DNA from: Streptomyces sp. ISL-1
GTDB lineage: Bacteria; Actinomycetota; Actinomycetes; Streptomycetales; Streptomycetaceae
Assembly (NCBI RefSeq): GCF_018614585.1
Contig: NZ_JAGGOI010000031.1
Coordinates: forward strand, 124,001 to 188,000
DNA length: 64,000 nt
Direction: 5' to 3'
Program-made: the position numbers and the translations under genes
Shown here: positions 43,967 through 52,855 of the stretch, in pieces
Layout of the letters: each line of letters begins with the position of its first letter
How positions within the stretch are numbered: position 1 is the first letter of the stretch
The notes under the pieces: model-generated
What the model was told of the DNA's origin: nothing
Database searches by the model: none
Seen by the model: only the letters and a program-made list of their open reading frames with translations

Positions 43967-44901
43967 GGCTTGAAGGTTGACGGCGAACCAGCCTGGCAAA
44001 GCCAGTTGGTCTCCCCCGGTAGTCCCGCGTCCCCCCGTAGTCCCGCGTCGCGACAGCTGCGCGGGACTACCTGTGCTGCTCGCCCAGGCGCTGTCCGGCG
44101 CGCGGACCACCTGAACGCGCACGCGTAAGGACTCTCCGGCCGGCGGGTCGCGGGGAACGTCGTCGGGGCGCGTCCGTTCTCGCTCCGTAGGTCGTGCGTG
44201 AGGTTGGCGGGATCACCGGCAAGCCATCGACCGACGCTGGCCCGCGGCGGGGGCGTTGACCACAGTGCCGCCTGGCGAGGGCGGTGGATGTGCAGGATCG
44301 TGACGCGCTGAACTCGCCCTGCACGGGGTCCGGATGGAGGTTCCCTCCCCTACGGCGACCGGGCAGCGCGTGACCGAGCGACGATGAACACGTCCTCGTC
44401 GGCGGTGCCAACGCCGCGCTCCCCGCCAACCCCGACAGCCCCTACTTCGTGCGCGACGGCCAGGTCTGGCTCGGCGTCGAGGCGGGGCCACCCAAGACAC
44501 CGGGCGCTCCATGCCCCCAGCACACCGGCCGAAGTTGTACAACCAAAACCGGCGGCACCCGTACGAGCAAATCGCCCGTCTGTACGGCGCGCCGTCATGC
44601 TCGTCACCACCGTCGTGCAGTCCTGCATCCGCTGTGCCGGCCCCGCAGCGGCGATGACCAGCGGCGGGGGAGCGGGCGGGGAACCAGCGCGTCTGCGGCA
44701 CAGATTTCGCTCAAGAGCCACCGGCGCGGTACGCACCGCGGCGGGGCTGTCCGGCGTGGCGAGCGGACCGTTCGCCGCTCGTGGTTGCGCCGCACCGCAG
44801 ACTGCCGGATTGGGTCGACCGACCGATGAAATCGGAACAAAGCGGGCGTACCCTGGCCGGGACGTCGTATTGCACCGCGAGCGAGTGCTGGAGGCGGCGC
44901 A
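43967..44901. other. Long region between repeat protein and gltD
   Basis: About 935 bp. A terminator-like hairpin lies at 44037-44070. Around 44385-44515 a plus-strand frame reads DEHVLVGGANAALPANPDSP and YFVRDGQVWLGVEAGPP, which looks like part of a real protein but is bounded by stops and has no start; I cannot name it. The rest is open in several frames without support. No gltB lies here. Confidence 0.5.
44037..44070. terminator. Terminator-like hairpin
   Basis: A perfect 11-base stem GTAGTCCCGCG (44037-44047) / CGCGGGACTAC (44060-44070). A further direct copy of the left arm occurs at 44019-44029 and could compete for pairing. It follows the repeat-protein gene by 70 bp. Confidence 0.7.
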
Positions 44902-46413
44902 ATGACCGACCCTCGCGGCTTCCTCAAGACCCCCCGCCGGCCCGTCCCTGCGCGCCCCGTCGAGGAGCGGCTGAACGACTGGCACGAGGTCTACGCCGGA
45001 CAGGCGCTGCTTCCACTCGTGTCCGAACAGGCGGGGCGCTGCATGGACTGCGGCATACCGTTCTGCCACAGCGGCTGCCCGCTCGGAAATCTCATCCCCG
45101 AGTGGAATGCGTACGCGTTCCGGGGCGACTGGCGGGCGGCGGCCGAGCGGCTGCACGCGACCAACAACTTCCCCGAGTTCACCGGGCGACTGTGCCCGGC
45201 GCCGTGCGAGGACGCCTGTGTGCTGGCCATCAATGCCGATCCGGTGACGATCAAGAATGTCGAGCAGGCCATCGCCGACCAGATCTGGGAGCGCGGATAC
45301 GCGTCGCCGAAACCGCCGGAACGCCTCAGCGGGAAGACCGTCGCCGTCATCGGCTCCGGGCCCGCGGGACTGGCAGCGGCGCAACAGCTCACCCGTATCG
45401 GCCACACCGTCGCCGTCTACGAGCGCGCCGACCGAATCGGCGGGCTGCTGCGCTACGGCATCCCGGAGTTCAAGATGGAGAAGCGGCACCTGGACCGCCG
45501 CATCGAGCAGATGAGGGCAGAGGGCACCAAGTTCCGCACGGGTGCGGCCGTCGGCAGCGATCTCGACGCCGGCGAGCTCAGGAGGCGTCATGACGCGGTG
45601 GTCGTCGCCGTCGGAGCCATGGAACGGCGGGAGCTCCCCGTCCCCGGCCGCGACCTGTACGGCATCCATCAGGCCATGGACTACCTGACCCTCGCCAACC
45701 GGGTCAGGGAGGGCGACTACGCCGCATCCCCCGTGACCGCCGAGGGCAAGCACGTGGTGATCATCGGCGGCGGGGACACCGCCTCGGACTGTCTGGGCAC
45801 CGCCCTGCGTCAGGGCGCGGCCCGCGTGGTGCAGCTCGATATCAACCCGGAACCGGGCGACGCCCGGTCGGAGGCCGAGCCCTGGCCCATCACCCATCCG
45901 AAGGTCTACCGGATCTCCCATGCCCATGAAGAGGCCCGGGGGCGGGAGGGCACGGATCCGAGGGTCTTCTCCTCCGCCACCCTCCGATTCGAGGGGGACT
46001 GGGCGGGCCATGTGCGCGCGCTGCACCTGACGGAAGTCGAGCCCCGGGCCAGAAAGCCGCGACCGGACACCGAGCGGGTGATCCCGGCTGAGCTGGTCCT
46101 GCTCGCCCTTGGCTTCTCCGGCCCCGAAAGGGGTACCGGTCTGATGACCCAGCTCGGGCTCACGCTGGACGCCCGGGGAAACTTCGCCCGGGACGACGCC
46201 TTCGCGGCCGAAACGGCGGAGCAGGCCGTGCCGACAGTTCGCACCAGGACGGACGGGGTCTTCGTCGCGGGCGACGCGGGGCGCGGCCAGTCCCTTGTGG
46301 TGTGGGCCATCGCGGAGGGACGGTCCGCCGCGGCGGCTACGGACCGCTACCTGACCGGCTCCACCGTGCTACCGGCTCCCATCGTCCCCAAGGAACGCCC
46401 CCTGGCGGCATGA
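44902..46413 (+). CDS. gltD: Glutamate synthase small subunit (GltD-type)
   Basis: A 503-residue flavoprotein that takes electrons from NADPH, normally to feed the large GltB subunit in making glutamate from glutamine and 2-oxoglutarate. The N-terminal part has the iron-sulphur cysteines: RCMDCGIPFCHSGCPLGN, then CPAPCEDAC. FAD binding is by VAVIGSGPAGLAAAQQL and NADPH binding by VVIIGGGDTASDC. A final GVFVAGDAGRGQSLVVWAI closes the fold. GGAGG precedes ATG 44902. No gltB is adjacent, whereas gltB-gltD is the usual order, so it may be a second copy or serve another partner. Confidence 0.93.
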   Translation: MTDPRGFLKTPRRPVPARPVEERLNDWHEVYAGQALLPLVSEQAGRCMDCGIPFCHSGCPLGNLIPEWNAYAFRGDWRAAAERLHATNNFPEFTGRLCPAPCEDACVLAINADPVTIKNVEQAIADQIWERGYASPKPPERLSGKTVAVIGSGPAGLAAAQQLTRIGHTVAVYERADRIGGLLRYGIPEFKMEKRHLDRRIEQMRAEGTKFRTGAAVGSDLDAGELRRRHDAVVVAVGAMERRELPVPGRDLYGIHQAMDYLTLANRVREGDYAASPVTAEGKHVVIIGGGDTASDCLGTALRQGAARVVQLDINPEPGDARSEAEPWPITHPKVYRISHAHEEARGREGTDPRVFSSATLRFEGDWAGHVRALHLTEVEPRARKPRPDTERVIPAELVLLALGFSGPERGTGLMTQLGLTLDARGNFARDDAFAAETAEQAVPTVRTRTDGVFVAGDAGRGQSLVVWAIAEGRSAAAATDRYLTGSTVLPAPIVPKERPLAA

Positions 46414-46805
46414 CGCCCTCGGCCATCCGCTGCCGCCGCGCGTCCAGGGGCTGTCTCGGTTGGTCGGCGTGGCCACCGAAGGACACCTGGCAGTGCTGGA
46501 ATCCCGGTGTGCGCCTGGAGGTCGTCAACAGACCGCAGCCGGTGCAGCCGGTGGTCGCGTACGTACAGCGGGTGGCCGACGGCGGGGCGGGGGCGGGAGG
46601 GCCGTTCCCGTCCCCGCGGTCGGGCCGGCATGTCCTCCGGGTGCGCGCCGATCGGCGTCTGCGCTATGCCGTAGCGCCTCAGCCAGTGATCCCGGTGCCG
46701 GGGGGAGCGGCCTGTGGCGCCGCGCATGCCGGATGTGTGCGTGGCAAGGTGGTGGGTGAGGTCAGCCTCCCTCGCCCATCCCTCAATTCCGATGAGGAGG
46801 CCCGC
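46414..46805. other. Intergenic region, no gene seen
   Basis: About 392 bp between gltD and the DUF2267 gene. The plus-strand frame is open through most of it but has no start, motif or ribosome-binding site. Confidence 0.4.
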
Positions 46806-47183
46806 ATGGACGAGAAGGAGTTCTTCCAGGCAGTGGCGAATCGCTCGAGACTCTCGCGGCAGGAAGCGGCCGATCTGACCCGCGCCACTCTCGAGACGCT
46901 CGCACTTCGTCTGAGCGACGGCGAAGCCCGCGATCTGGCCCTCGAGGTTCCCGAGCCCCTGCGTGACTCGCTCAACCGGGGGCGGGGAGAGATGGAGATC
47001 TTCGGGCCGAATGAGTCGATCCGCAGAGTTCGCGAGCGCACCGGCCTGTCCGAGTCTGAAGCCGCCCGCGGCGTCCGGGCGGTCCTCACAACACTGCAAG
47101 AGGCCGTCTCTCAGAAGGAGTTCGAGCACGCCATGTCGCAGCTCGGCAAGGAGTACGCGCAACTGGTGGAGTCCACCAGCTGA
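46806..47183 (+). CDS. DUF2267 domain protein
   Basis: A 125-residue single-domain protein. ATG 46806 follows GAGGAGG. It has the DUF2267 order: an N-terminal helix pair (FFQAVANRSRLSRQEAADLT, RATLETLALRLS), then EARDLALEVPEPLRDSL, and a second helical repeat ESIRRVRERTGLSESEAARG with VRAVLTTLQEAVS. The two halves resemble each other (LSRQEA / LSESEA), as is usual in this family. Function is unknown; relatives are found in stress-related loci. The gene is alone. Confidence 0.85.
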   Translation: MDEKEFFQAVANRSRLSRQEAADLTRATLETLALRLSDGEARDLALEVPEPLRDSLNRGRGEMEIFGPNESIRRVRERTGLSESEAARGVRAVLTTLQEAVSQKEFEHAMSQLGKEYAQLVESTS

Positions 47184-47239
47184 CGGGTCCTCACTCAAGC
47201 GGGCCGCCGGCCGCTCCCTCCTTCCCGGGTGGCAACGCC

Positions 47240-47576
47240 TCAGCCACCGAGGTAAGGGACGAAGCCGTCTGGTTCCAGCACGGGCTCGGCCCACGCGGCG
47301 TGCGAGAAGGCAGGGCGCTTCGACACCCAACCTCCCGCGTCGTCGACGAGCGTCGTCCGCACTCGCGGCGTGAGACGGATCCGGTAGCGCAAGCCTTCCA
47401 CCTCGACGACGCCGCAATTTCTGGCATGCGTGTCCAGCGAGCCGTCCTGAACGCGCTCACCTGCCATCCAGCCTTGTCGGCGAGGTACATCCACACCTCG
47501 ATGGCACGCTCGCACTCCGCGAATTGCCCACTCGGGCGATGATCTGCGCGGGCTCGGTCCTGTCGTCCGCGGCCAC
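47240..47576 (-). pseudogene. Conserved hypothetical gene with two frameshifts
   Basis: From GTG 47576 (after GAAGGAG) three frames in sequence give one plausible protein. First comes AADDRTEPAQIIARV, then (frame change near 47530) GQFAECERAIEVWMYLADKA and GWQVSAFRTARWTRMPEIA. After a change near 47425 comes GVVEVEGLRYRIRLTPRVRT followed by KRPAFSHAAWAEPVLEPDGF. The pieces join without gaps, so only small indels separate them. I recognise no function. It is either recently broken or affected by sequence errors. Confidence 0.6.
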
Positions 47577-48018
47577 GCCTGCTCCTTCCACGAGCCGAGG
47601 CGATCACGCAGATCCATGCAGATCCACGCAGATGCAAGTGCCGCACGCGACGGGCCTGGCTATCCGGGCCCGCGAAAGACGGCAGGCGTTGTACCGCCGC
47701 AGACCGCTCGGCGACCGGCTACCCGGCCGCCCAACGCGGTGACTGCGCCGCTATATGGCCCAAGAAATATATGTCCCGACAAAAACCATGGCGCCGGATA
47801 TCGCGTTGGTGCAGTCGCCGTGCGGGATTGTTCGTGCTGCCCCGCTGGCCGGCTGTCTGATCGCCACCGTCAACCCAGCTCATTGGGTTGCATATTGCAA
47901 GAAGCCCCTGCAAGCGCTTCTGAAGCGCGCCGGCTGACGTCGACGGTTAGTATGCGAAACCAGGCCCTCATTGCGACATGTTGGGATAGTGGCCTTCGAC
48001 CTGCATGGAGGCTCCACA
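47577..48018. other. Intergenic region, possible tiny ORF
   Basis: About 442 bp. A 60-codon plus-strand frame at 47755 is present, but it has no ribosome-binding site or known features. The stretch 47740-47960 is richer in A and T than most of the window, like the lipoprotein gene that follows, and may have come with it. Confidence 0.4.
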
Positions 48019-49194
48019 GTGCGTAGACCCAAGACAGTCACCCTCATGTGCCTGCAACTGCTTTTGGGCGCTTCACTGACGGGCTGCGTCGCCGGCGAAG
48101 CCGAGAGCGCGCCGAAGCCATGCCCGTCCGGCCAGATCGCTCAAGGCGACACATGCATTCCAGGCGACACAGCCGACTTCACCAAGAAGCAGGTCGAAGA
48201 CTCCCTGAAGAAGTACAAACTCAATGCGGCCATGGCGGGCGTATGGGTCGACGGGAAAAGAGTTTCGTTCGTCGCTTCAGGGGAGTCGATGACGGGCGTC
48301 CCTGCTTCGACGGACATGCATTTCCGGATCGGATCGGTCGCAATTCCCTATTTGACGACCGAAATTCTCAAGCTCGTCGACGAGGGCAAGGTCAAGCTTG
48401 ACGACAAGATCTCTCGGTGGCGTCCCGACCTTCCGCACGCGGACGAGATCACCCTGAAGATGCTGGCTTCTACCACATCTGGATACTCGGACTACGTCCG
48501 GAATCCTGACTTCGTGGCCGAACTCTACAAGAATCCGTTCCAACACTGGACGGCGGAAGAACTGGTGAAGATCTCCGTTTCCAAGCCCCTGGTGAAGCCG
48601 CCAGGAGCCGGTTTCGTCTACTCGCACGCCAATTGGGTGATCCTGGGTGACATCATCTCGAAGGTGGAGAAGAAGCCACTGGCGGAAGTGATGCGGAATG
48701 AAATCCTGAAGCCCCTCGGCCTGACCCAGACCGACAACCCGTCTACAGCCGAGATTGCCTCCCCGGTGCTCCATGCCTTCGACAACGAGCGGCGCGTATT
48801 CGAGGACTCCACCTACTGGGATCCGTCATGGACGCTGGCACCGGGAGCGGTCATGACGGGAACATTGGAGGATCTGGGGAAGTCCGTGACCGGGCTGGGC
48901 GAAGGGAAACTGTTGACGCCCGAGTCGTTCAAGGAACAGATCACACCCGTCTCCAAGCTGTCGCCGAATACCTCCTATGCCCTTGGGCTGGCCGTACAGA
49001 ACACCTGGCTCCTGCAGAATCCGTCATTCGCCGGCTACCAGGCAACGGTCGCCTATCTGCCTTCCAAGAAGATCGCGATCGCGACGGTCGGGACACAGGG
49101 CATCGGCAACACCGCCCTCGAGAATTCCAGTACGGAACTATTGGTGTCCATCGCCAACCATGTCGCTCCGGACACTCCCTTGAGCGGCGTCTGA
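48019..49194 (+). CDS. Beta-lactamase/DD-peptidase-fold lipoprotein lacking catalytic lysine
   Basis: A 391-residue exported lipoprotein. GTG 48019 has GGAGG upstream. The signal peptide ends LLLGASLTGC, a clear lipobox. A short Cys-containing segment (PCPSGQIAQGDTCIPGD) precedes the fold of class C beta-lactamase/AmpH-like proteins: DMHFRIGSVAIPYLTTEILK, LDDKISRWRPDLPHADEITL, YSDYVRNPD, GFVYSHANWVILGDII and MTGTLEDLGKSV. In active members the first of these reads SxxK and the Tyr motif YxN; here they are SVAI and YSH. The general base is missing, so it is probably a non-catalytic binder. Codon use is less GC-rich than that of its neighbours (many AAG, GAA, ATT), a sign of transfer. Confidence 0.85.
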   Translation: MRRPKTVTLMCLQLLLGASLTGCVAGEAESAPKPCPSGQIAQGDTCIPGDTADFTKKQVEDSLKKYKLNAAMAGVWVDGKRVSFVASGESMTGVPASTDMHFRIGSVAIPYLTTEILKLVDEGKVKLDDKISRWRPDLPHADEITLKMLASTTSGYSDYVRNPDFVAELYKNPFQHWTAEELVKISVSKPLVKPPGAGFVYSHANWVILGDIISKVEKKPLAEVMRNEILKPLGLTQTDNPSTAEIASPVLHAFDNERRVFEDSTYWDPSWTLAPGAVMTGTLEDLGKSVTGLGEGKLLTPESFKEQITPVSKLSPNTSYALGLAVQNTWLLQNPSFAGYQATVAYLPSKKIAIATVGTQGIGNTALENSSTELLVSIANHVAPDTPLSGV

Positions 49195-49611
49195 GAGGCG
49201 CTCGCTGGGGGCCGCTGCCGCCCTGCGACCTCGTGAATTCTGCGGCCCAGCAGGGCGTCGTCGAACTGATCCGACCAACCTTCCACCTCGGGGAGCGGAC
49301 GAAGCCGGTCTGGCAAATGCTGGAGGAGACAGCCGAAGCGATGCCGGCTGAGCGTCTGCCGCGCAGCGGGGCACCGCGCCGTCGGTGAGGGAGGAACCCA
49401 TGGAAGAGGCCGCCTGTCTCCGTCTGCCGGAATGGCAACGTCACCTTCGCCCGCACACCCCCGCCACCAGCGTGCTGACATCGCCCCAGGCTCGGGATTG
49501 AAGGTCAATCGCAAGCTCCGAGCCCGTCACGGTTTGAGCCTCTGCGTCCGTAAGTCCACTACCTGAGGTGAAGCACCGCGGTGGGAGGACAAGAATTCTC
49601 AGGAGAAAAAG
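49195..49611. other. Intergenic region, no supported gene
   Basis: About 417 bp. One plus-strand frame contains GVVELIRPTFHLGERTKPVW then QMLEETAEAMPAERLPR, ending at 49388. It looks protein-like but has no start of its own. The last 60 bp carry the upstream region of the SDR gene. Confidence 0.4.
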
Positions 49612-50373
49612 ATGGACCTTCCACTGGAAGGAAAGGTCGCCGTTGTCACCGGCGGCGCGTCCGGGGTCGGCCTGGGTATCGCCCAGGAGTTTGTGGAGCA
49701 TGGCGCACGCGTGGTCATCACGGACCTTCAGCAGACGCACCTGGATGAAGCAGTCGCGGCGCTCGGACCGAACTGTTCCGGCGTCGTCGCGGATGTCACG
49801 AAGCTCGGTGACATGGAAATGATGTACCGGGAGGTCAAGACGCGGTACGGGAGGCTCGACGCAGTCGTGGCCAACGCCGGCATCGGTGCTCACGCCCCGC
49901 TCGGCTCGATCACGGAGGAGGAGTTCGACCGGACGTTCAACGTCAACGCGAAGGGCGTCCTGTTCACCGTCCAGCCGGCGCTGCCGCTGCTGCCGTCCGG
50001 CGGAACGGTCGTCATCATCGGGTCGACGGCTTCCATCCAGCCTCCGCGAGGGATGAGCATGTACGGCGGCGCGAAGGCCGCGGTGCGCAATTTCATCCGC
50101 GCCTGGATCCAGGACATCAAGGGATCAGGCATCCGGTTGAACGTCCTCAGCCCCGGAGCGGTCGACACCGAGTCCCTCAGGCGCGCTCTGGGGATGGCCC
50201 AGGGAGCCGATCAGGTCGACGCTGCCGTCAAAACCATGGGGGAGGGCAACCCGACCGGGCGGATCGCGGATCCCCGTGAAATGGGCAAGGCGGCGGTGTT
50301 CCTCTCCAGCGACGCCTCGAGTTTCATCACCGGCGTGGAGCTCTTCGCGGACGGCGGCATGGCCCAGGTGTGA
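49612..50373 (+). CDS. Short-chain dehydrogenase/reductase
   Basis: A 253-residue classical SDR. Cofactor motif TGGASGVGLGIA, then VVITDLQQTH (acidic residue after strand 2, suggesting NAD), NAG in AVVANAGIG, catalytic Ser in IIGSTAS and YGGAK as the YxxxK pair. The C-terminal FLSSDASSFITGVELFADGG is the usual end. GGAG precedes ATG 49612. Substrate is not evident. It is transcribed away from the lipoprotein fragment that follows only in the sense of spacing (97 bp), and may share its transcript. Confidence 0.92.
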   Translation: MDLPLEGKVAVVTGGASGVGLGIAQEFVEHGARVVITDLQQTHLDEAVAALGPNCSGVVADVTKLGDMEMMYREVKTRYGRLDAVVANAGIGAHAPLGSITEEEFDRTFNVNAKGVLFTVQPALPLLPSGGTVVIIGSTASIQPPRGMSMYGGAKAAVRNFIRAWIQDIKGSGIRLNVLSPGAVDTESLRRALGMAQGADQVDAAVKTMGEGNPTGRIADPREMGKAAVFLSSDASSFITGVELFADGGMAQV

Positions 50374-50470
50374 GGCGCCAGATCCCGCGAAATTCCGGTT
50401 GCGGGGCCGCCTCCAGGGGCGAGTTTCCTGACGACGGTCCTGGGCTCGTGGCCGCGGGCTCGCGGCGGAA

Positions 50471-50947
50471 ATGGTTGGTCATCGCCGCACTGATGCGAAC
50501 CCGCCCGAATGCGCGGCCATGTCGGGCGCGCTCGCGCAGGTCGGCGACGCCCGACCGCTGGCCCGCCTCGTCCGGATCATCACCAAACCGAGGGCGGATG
50601 GGGCGACCTTGGCCCTGGCCTCGTACCGTCAGGCGGAAGCCGAGAAGGCGATGGACGATCTGCGCGCCGGTGTCCGCAGCTGCAGGACATTCTCCGTCGA
50701 CCCCACCTTCCGATACGAGAGGATCACCGCGCTGCCGGACCCCGGAACGGGCGACGAGTCGGTCTCCTTCTCCTTCGACCAGGTGCTCGTAGGTCCCAAG
50801 GAGATCAGGGTGCCCATGACGTACGTCGTCGTCCGCTCCGGCACGACGGTGGTGAACGTCAGCGCGATGAACATCGCGGGCAACGGCCGCCCGGCGACTG
50901 TCCCGCCGACACTCGTCGACGCGCAGTTGCGCAAGCTCGTCGGCTAG
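50471..50947 (+). CDS. Sensor-domain-like lipoprotein, apparently N-terminally truncated
   Basis: A frame of 158 codons without a signal peptide. Its recognisable part is LALASYRQAEAEKAMDDLRA then GVRSCRTFSVDPTFRYERI, GTGDESVSFSFDQVL and TYVVVRSGTTVVNVSAMNI, ending in TLVDAQLRKLVG. This resembles the end of the extracytoplasmic PknH-like sensor domain found in many actinobacterial lipoproteins. The expected export signal and first half of the domain are missing, and the upstream bases do not provide them in another frame. The start shown is simply the first ATG; it may not be expressed. Confidence 0.45.
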   Translation: MVGHRRTDANPPECAAMSGALAQVGDARPLARLVRIITKPRADGATLALASYRQAEAEKAMDDLRAGVRSCRTFSVDPTFRYERITALPDPGTGDESVSFSFDQVLVGPKEIRVPMTYVVVRSGTTVVNVSAMNIAGNGRPATVPPTLVDAQLRKLVG

Positions 50948-51073
50948 CTAGTGCTGGATTCCGGACGGCACCGCGGGTATTCGCAGCGCCTCGACAGGGC
51001 TGTCGCCGAGCTTCGCTGCTGCGGTGGCTCGGCCGGACAGCATGCGCTGCCGCTTCGGCGTCGATCCTGTCGG

Positions 51074-52216
51074 TCAGTCAGGCAGGTGCGGGTACTGAGC
51101 CGAACGGTGCTGGAACGCCAGGATGCTGGGGTTCTGGATGACACCGTCGCGGATCTCGATGGCGCGGCGGATGGTCTCGTTGGACTCCCAGGTGCTGGGT
51201 CCGGTGAGCACGGCCCGCAGGAAGGGGAGCAGTGCCTCGCTGTTCTCCCAGGTCGCGGAGTTCCACAGGTAGGACGGGCTGTGGTCCACGCCGTAGTAGA
51301 GGATGTTCTCGCCGACCACGAACGTCGGCTCGATGAACGATGTCGGCCGCGCCCAACTGAAGCCCATGCCCTCGTCGCAGGAGACATCGATGATGAGGGT
51401 GCCCGGTGCGAGCAGACCGAGGTCGTCGTCGCTGAGGAACATCAGCGGCGCCGCGGTGTCCTGCAGTACGCAGTTGACGATGATGTCGTGCTCGACGAGG
51501 AATCCGGCCAGTGGTACTCGGCCGGCGTCGGAGAGGGCGTAACTGCGGCGGGTGTCGGCTTCGTCACGGTCGAACTGTACGATCCGCGCCGAATGGATCG
51601 GCGAGCTGACGGCTGTGACGCCACGTTGGGTGAGGACGTTGACGTCGTGTACGCCCAGGGCGCTCAGAGCGGTCACGGCTCCGCGGGCGGTCGCGCCGAA
51701 GCCGATCACGGCCGCTCGAAGCCGACGGCCGTAGTCGCCCGTCGAACCGTTGATCTGCAAGGCGTGAAGTACGGAGGAGTAGCCGGCCAGCTCGTTGTTC
51801 TTGTGGAAGACGTGCAGGTTGAACGAGCCGTCGTTGGTCCAGTGGTTCATCGCCTCGAAGGCGATCAACGTCAGCCTCCGGTCGATCGCCACCTGAGTGA
51901 GCCTTTTGTCCTGGACGCAGTGCGGCCAGCCCCAGAGGACCTGTCCATCTCGCAGTTCCTCGAGATCTTCCTGCAGCGGTTTGGCCAGCAGGACGACATC
52001 GCACTCAGCGATGAGTTGCTCTCTTGAGCGTAACCCGGCGACGAGGGGCGCCAGTTTCTCGTCGGGGATGCCGAAGCGCTCCCCGTACCCGCGTTCAAGG
52101 AAAATGTGTCCCCGGAGGTCCGAGTCGATCTGGTCGAAGTGTGAGGGGTGAATCGGCAGTCGACGCTCGTTCTCTTTGCGTGACTGTGCCATCACTCCGA
52201 GAGTGAGAAAGTGCAC
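51074..52216 (-). CDS. N5-(carboxyethyl)ornithine synthase-like dehydrogenase
   Basis: A 380-residue protein of the alanine dehydrogenase/transhydrogenase N-terminal group. It begins with KENERRLPIHPSHFDQI and FLERGYGERFGI, as in N5-(carboxyethyl)ornithine synthase, which condenses pyruvate with ornithine or lysine using NADPH. The NAD(P)-binding domain has LRAAVIGFGATARGAVTALS. Later motifs are DIIVNCVLQDTAAPLMF, IIDVSCDEGMGFSWARPTSF and YYGVDHSPSYLWNSATWE. GTG 52216 has GAAGGGG seven bases upstream; an ATG at 52258 is also in frame. Family annotation rests on resemblance, and the real substrate in Streptomyces is unproven. Confidence 0.85.
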   Translation of the reverse strand: MHFLTLGVMAQSRKENERRLPIHPSHFDQIDSDLRGHIFLERGYGERFGIPDEKLAPLVAGLRSREQLIAECDVVLLAKPLQEDLEELRDGQVLWGWPHCVQDKRLTQVAIDRRLTLIAFEAMNHWTNDGSFNLHVFHKNNELAGYSSVLHALQINGSTGDYGRRLRAAVIGFGATARGAVTALSALGVHDVNVLTQRGVTAVSSPIHSARIVQFDRDEADTRRSYALSDAGRVPLAGFLVEHDIIVNCVLQDTAAPLMFLSDDDLGLLAPGTLIIDVSCDEGMGFSWARPTSFIEPTFVVGENILYYGVDHSPSYLWNSATWENSEALLPFLRAVLTGPSTWESNETIRRAIEIRDGVIQNPSILAFQHRSAQYPHLPD

Positions 52217-52855
52217 GTGCAACCCCTTCGAGTGATGTTGTCCAGCATAGATCAGCACGTCAAGGACGCGTGATCATGGGGAGCCGGCCCGCAGGCCGAA
52301 GCGGGGCGCCGACCACCACCTGGCCATCGATGCGTCCCCAAGACAGACGCCAGGCAAAATCCCGCAGTCACCGTGGCCGCAGTTTGATGGGTCATCAATT
52401 TGCTTTAATTTCAAGGCATTTGACTCCCCCTCCCATTCTTGCGGCGGGTTGATTCCTTATAGAATTCTGACCACGCTATGGAGCAGAGCAGAGCCTCACG
52501 CGTCGCCATTCGTCGTCATCGTCGCCGAAAGGCGGCCCGGGTGAGGTGTTCATGAGGAGCGCGCCGAGGCCTGAGCCTCGGTTGCCGGATCTCAGGAAGA
52601 GGCAGTCGCGTCTTCGCCTGCGGCATCCGAGATCCGTACTCGGCTGCGCCAAGCGCAACCGCCCGAACGACTGCGCCCCGCCGAGCCACCAGGCAGCGCA
52701 GCCGGGGTGCCGGGATTTCGAAGAGCAGCGCTGCGAGCCGCTGTGCGAGGTCGGGGGCGGGCAGGGCGGCACGTTCGTAGGCGGCGTGCTCGGCAGCCGG
52801 CTCAGCCGCGGTCCGGCCCGGGGTGTGACCCGGGCAGCGGCCGGGCGGCGCGGGA
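52217..52855. other. Intergenic region with possible gene fragment
   Basis: About 640 bp. Near 52600-52790 a minus-strand frame reads AAYERAALPAPDLAQRLAAL then LFEIPAPRLRCLVARRGAVV, which looks like eroded coding sequence, but it lacks a start and a recognisable family. The stretch 52390-52480 is A+T-rich for this window and probably holds the divergent promoter of the dehydrogenase gene at 52216. Confidence 0.4.
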
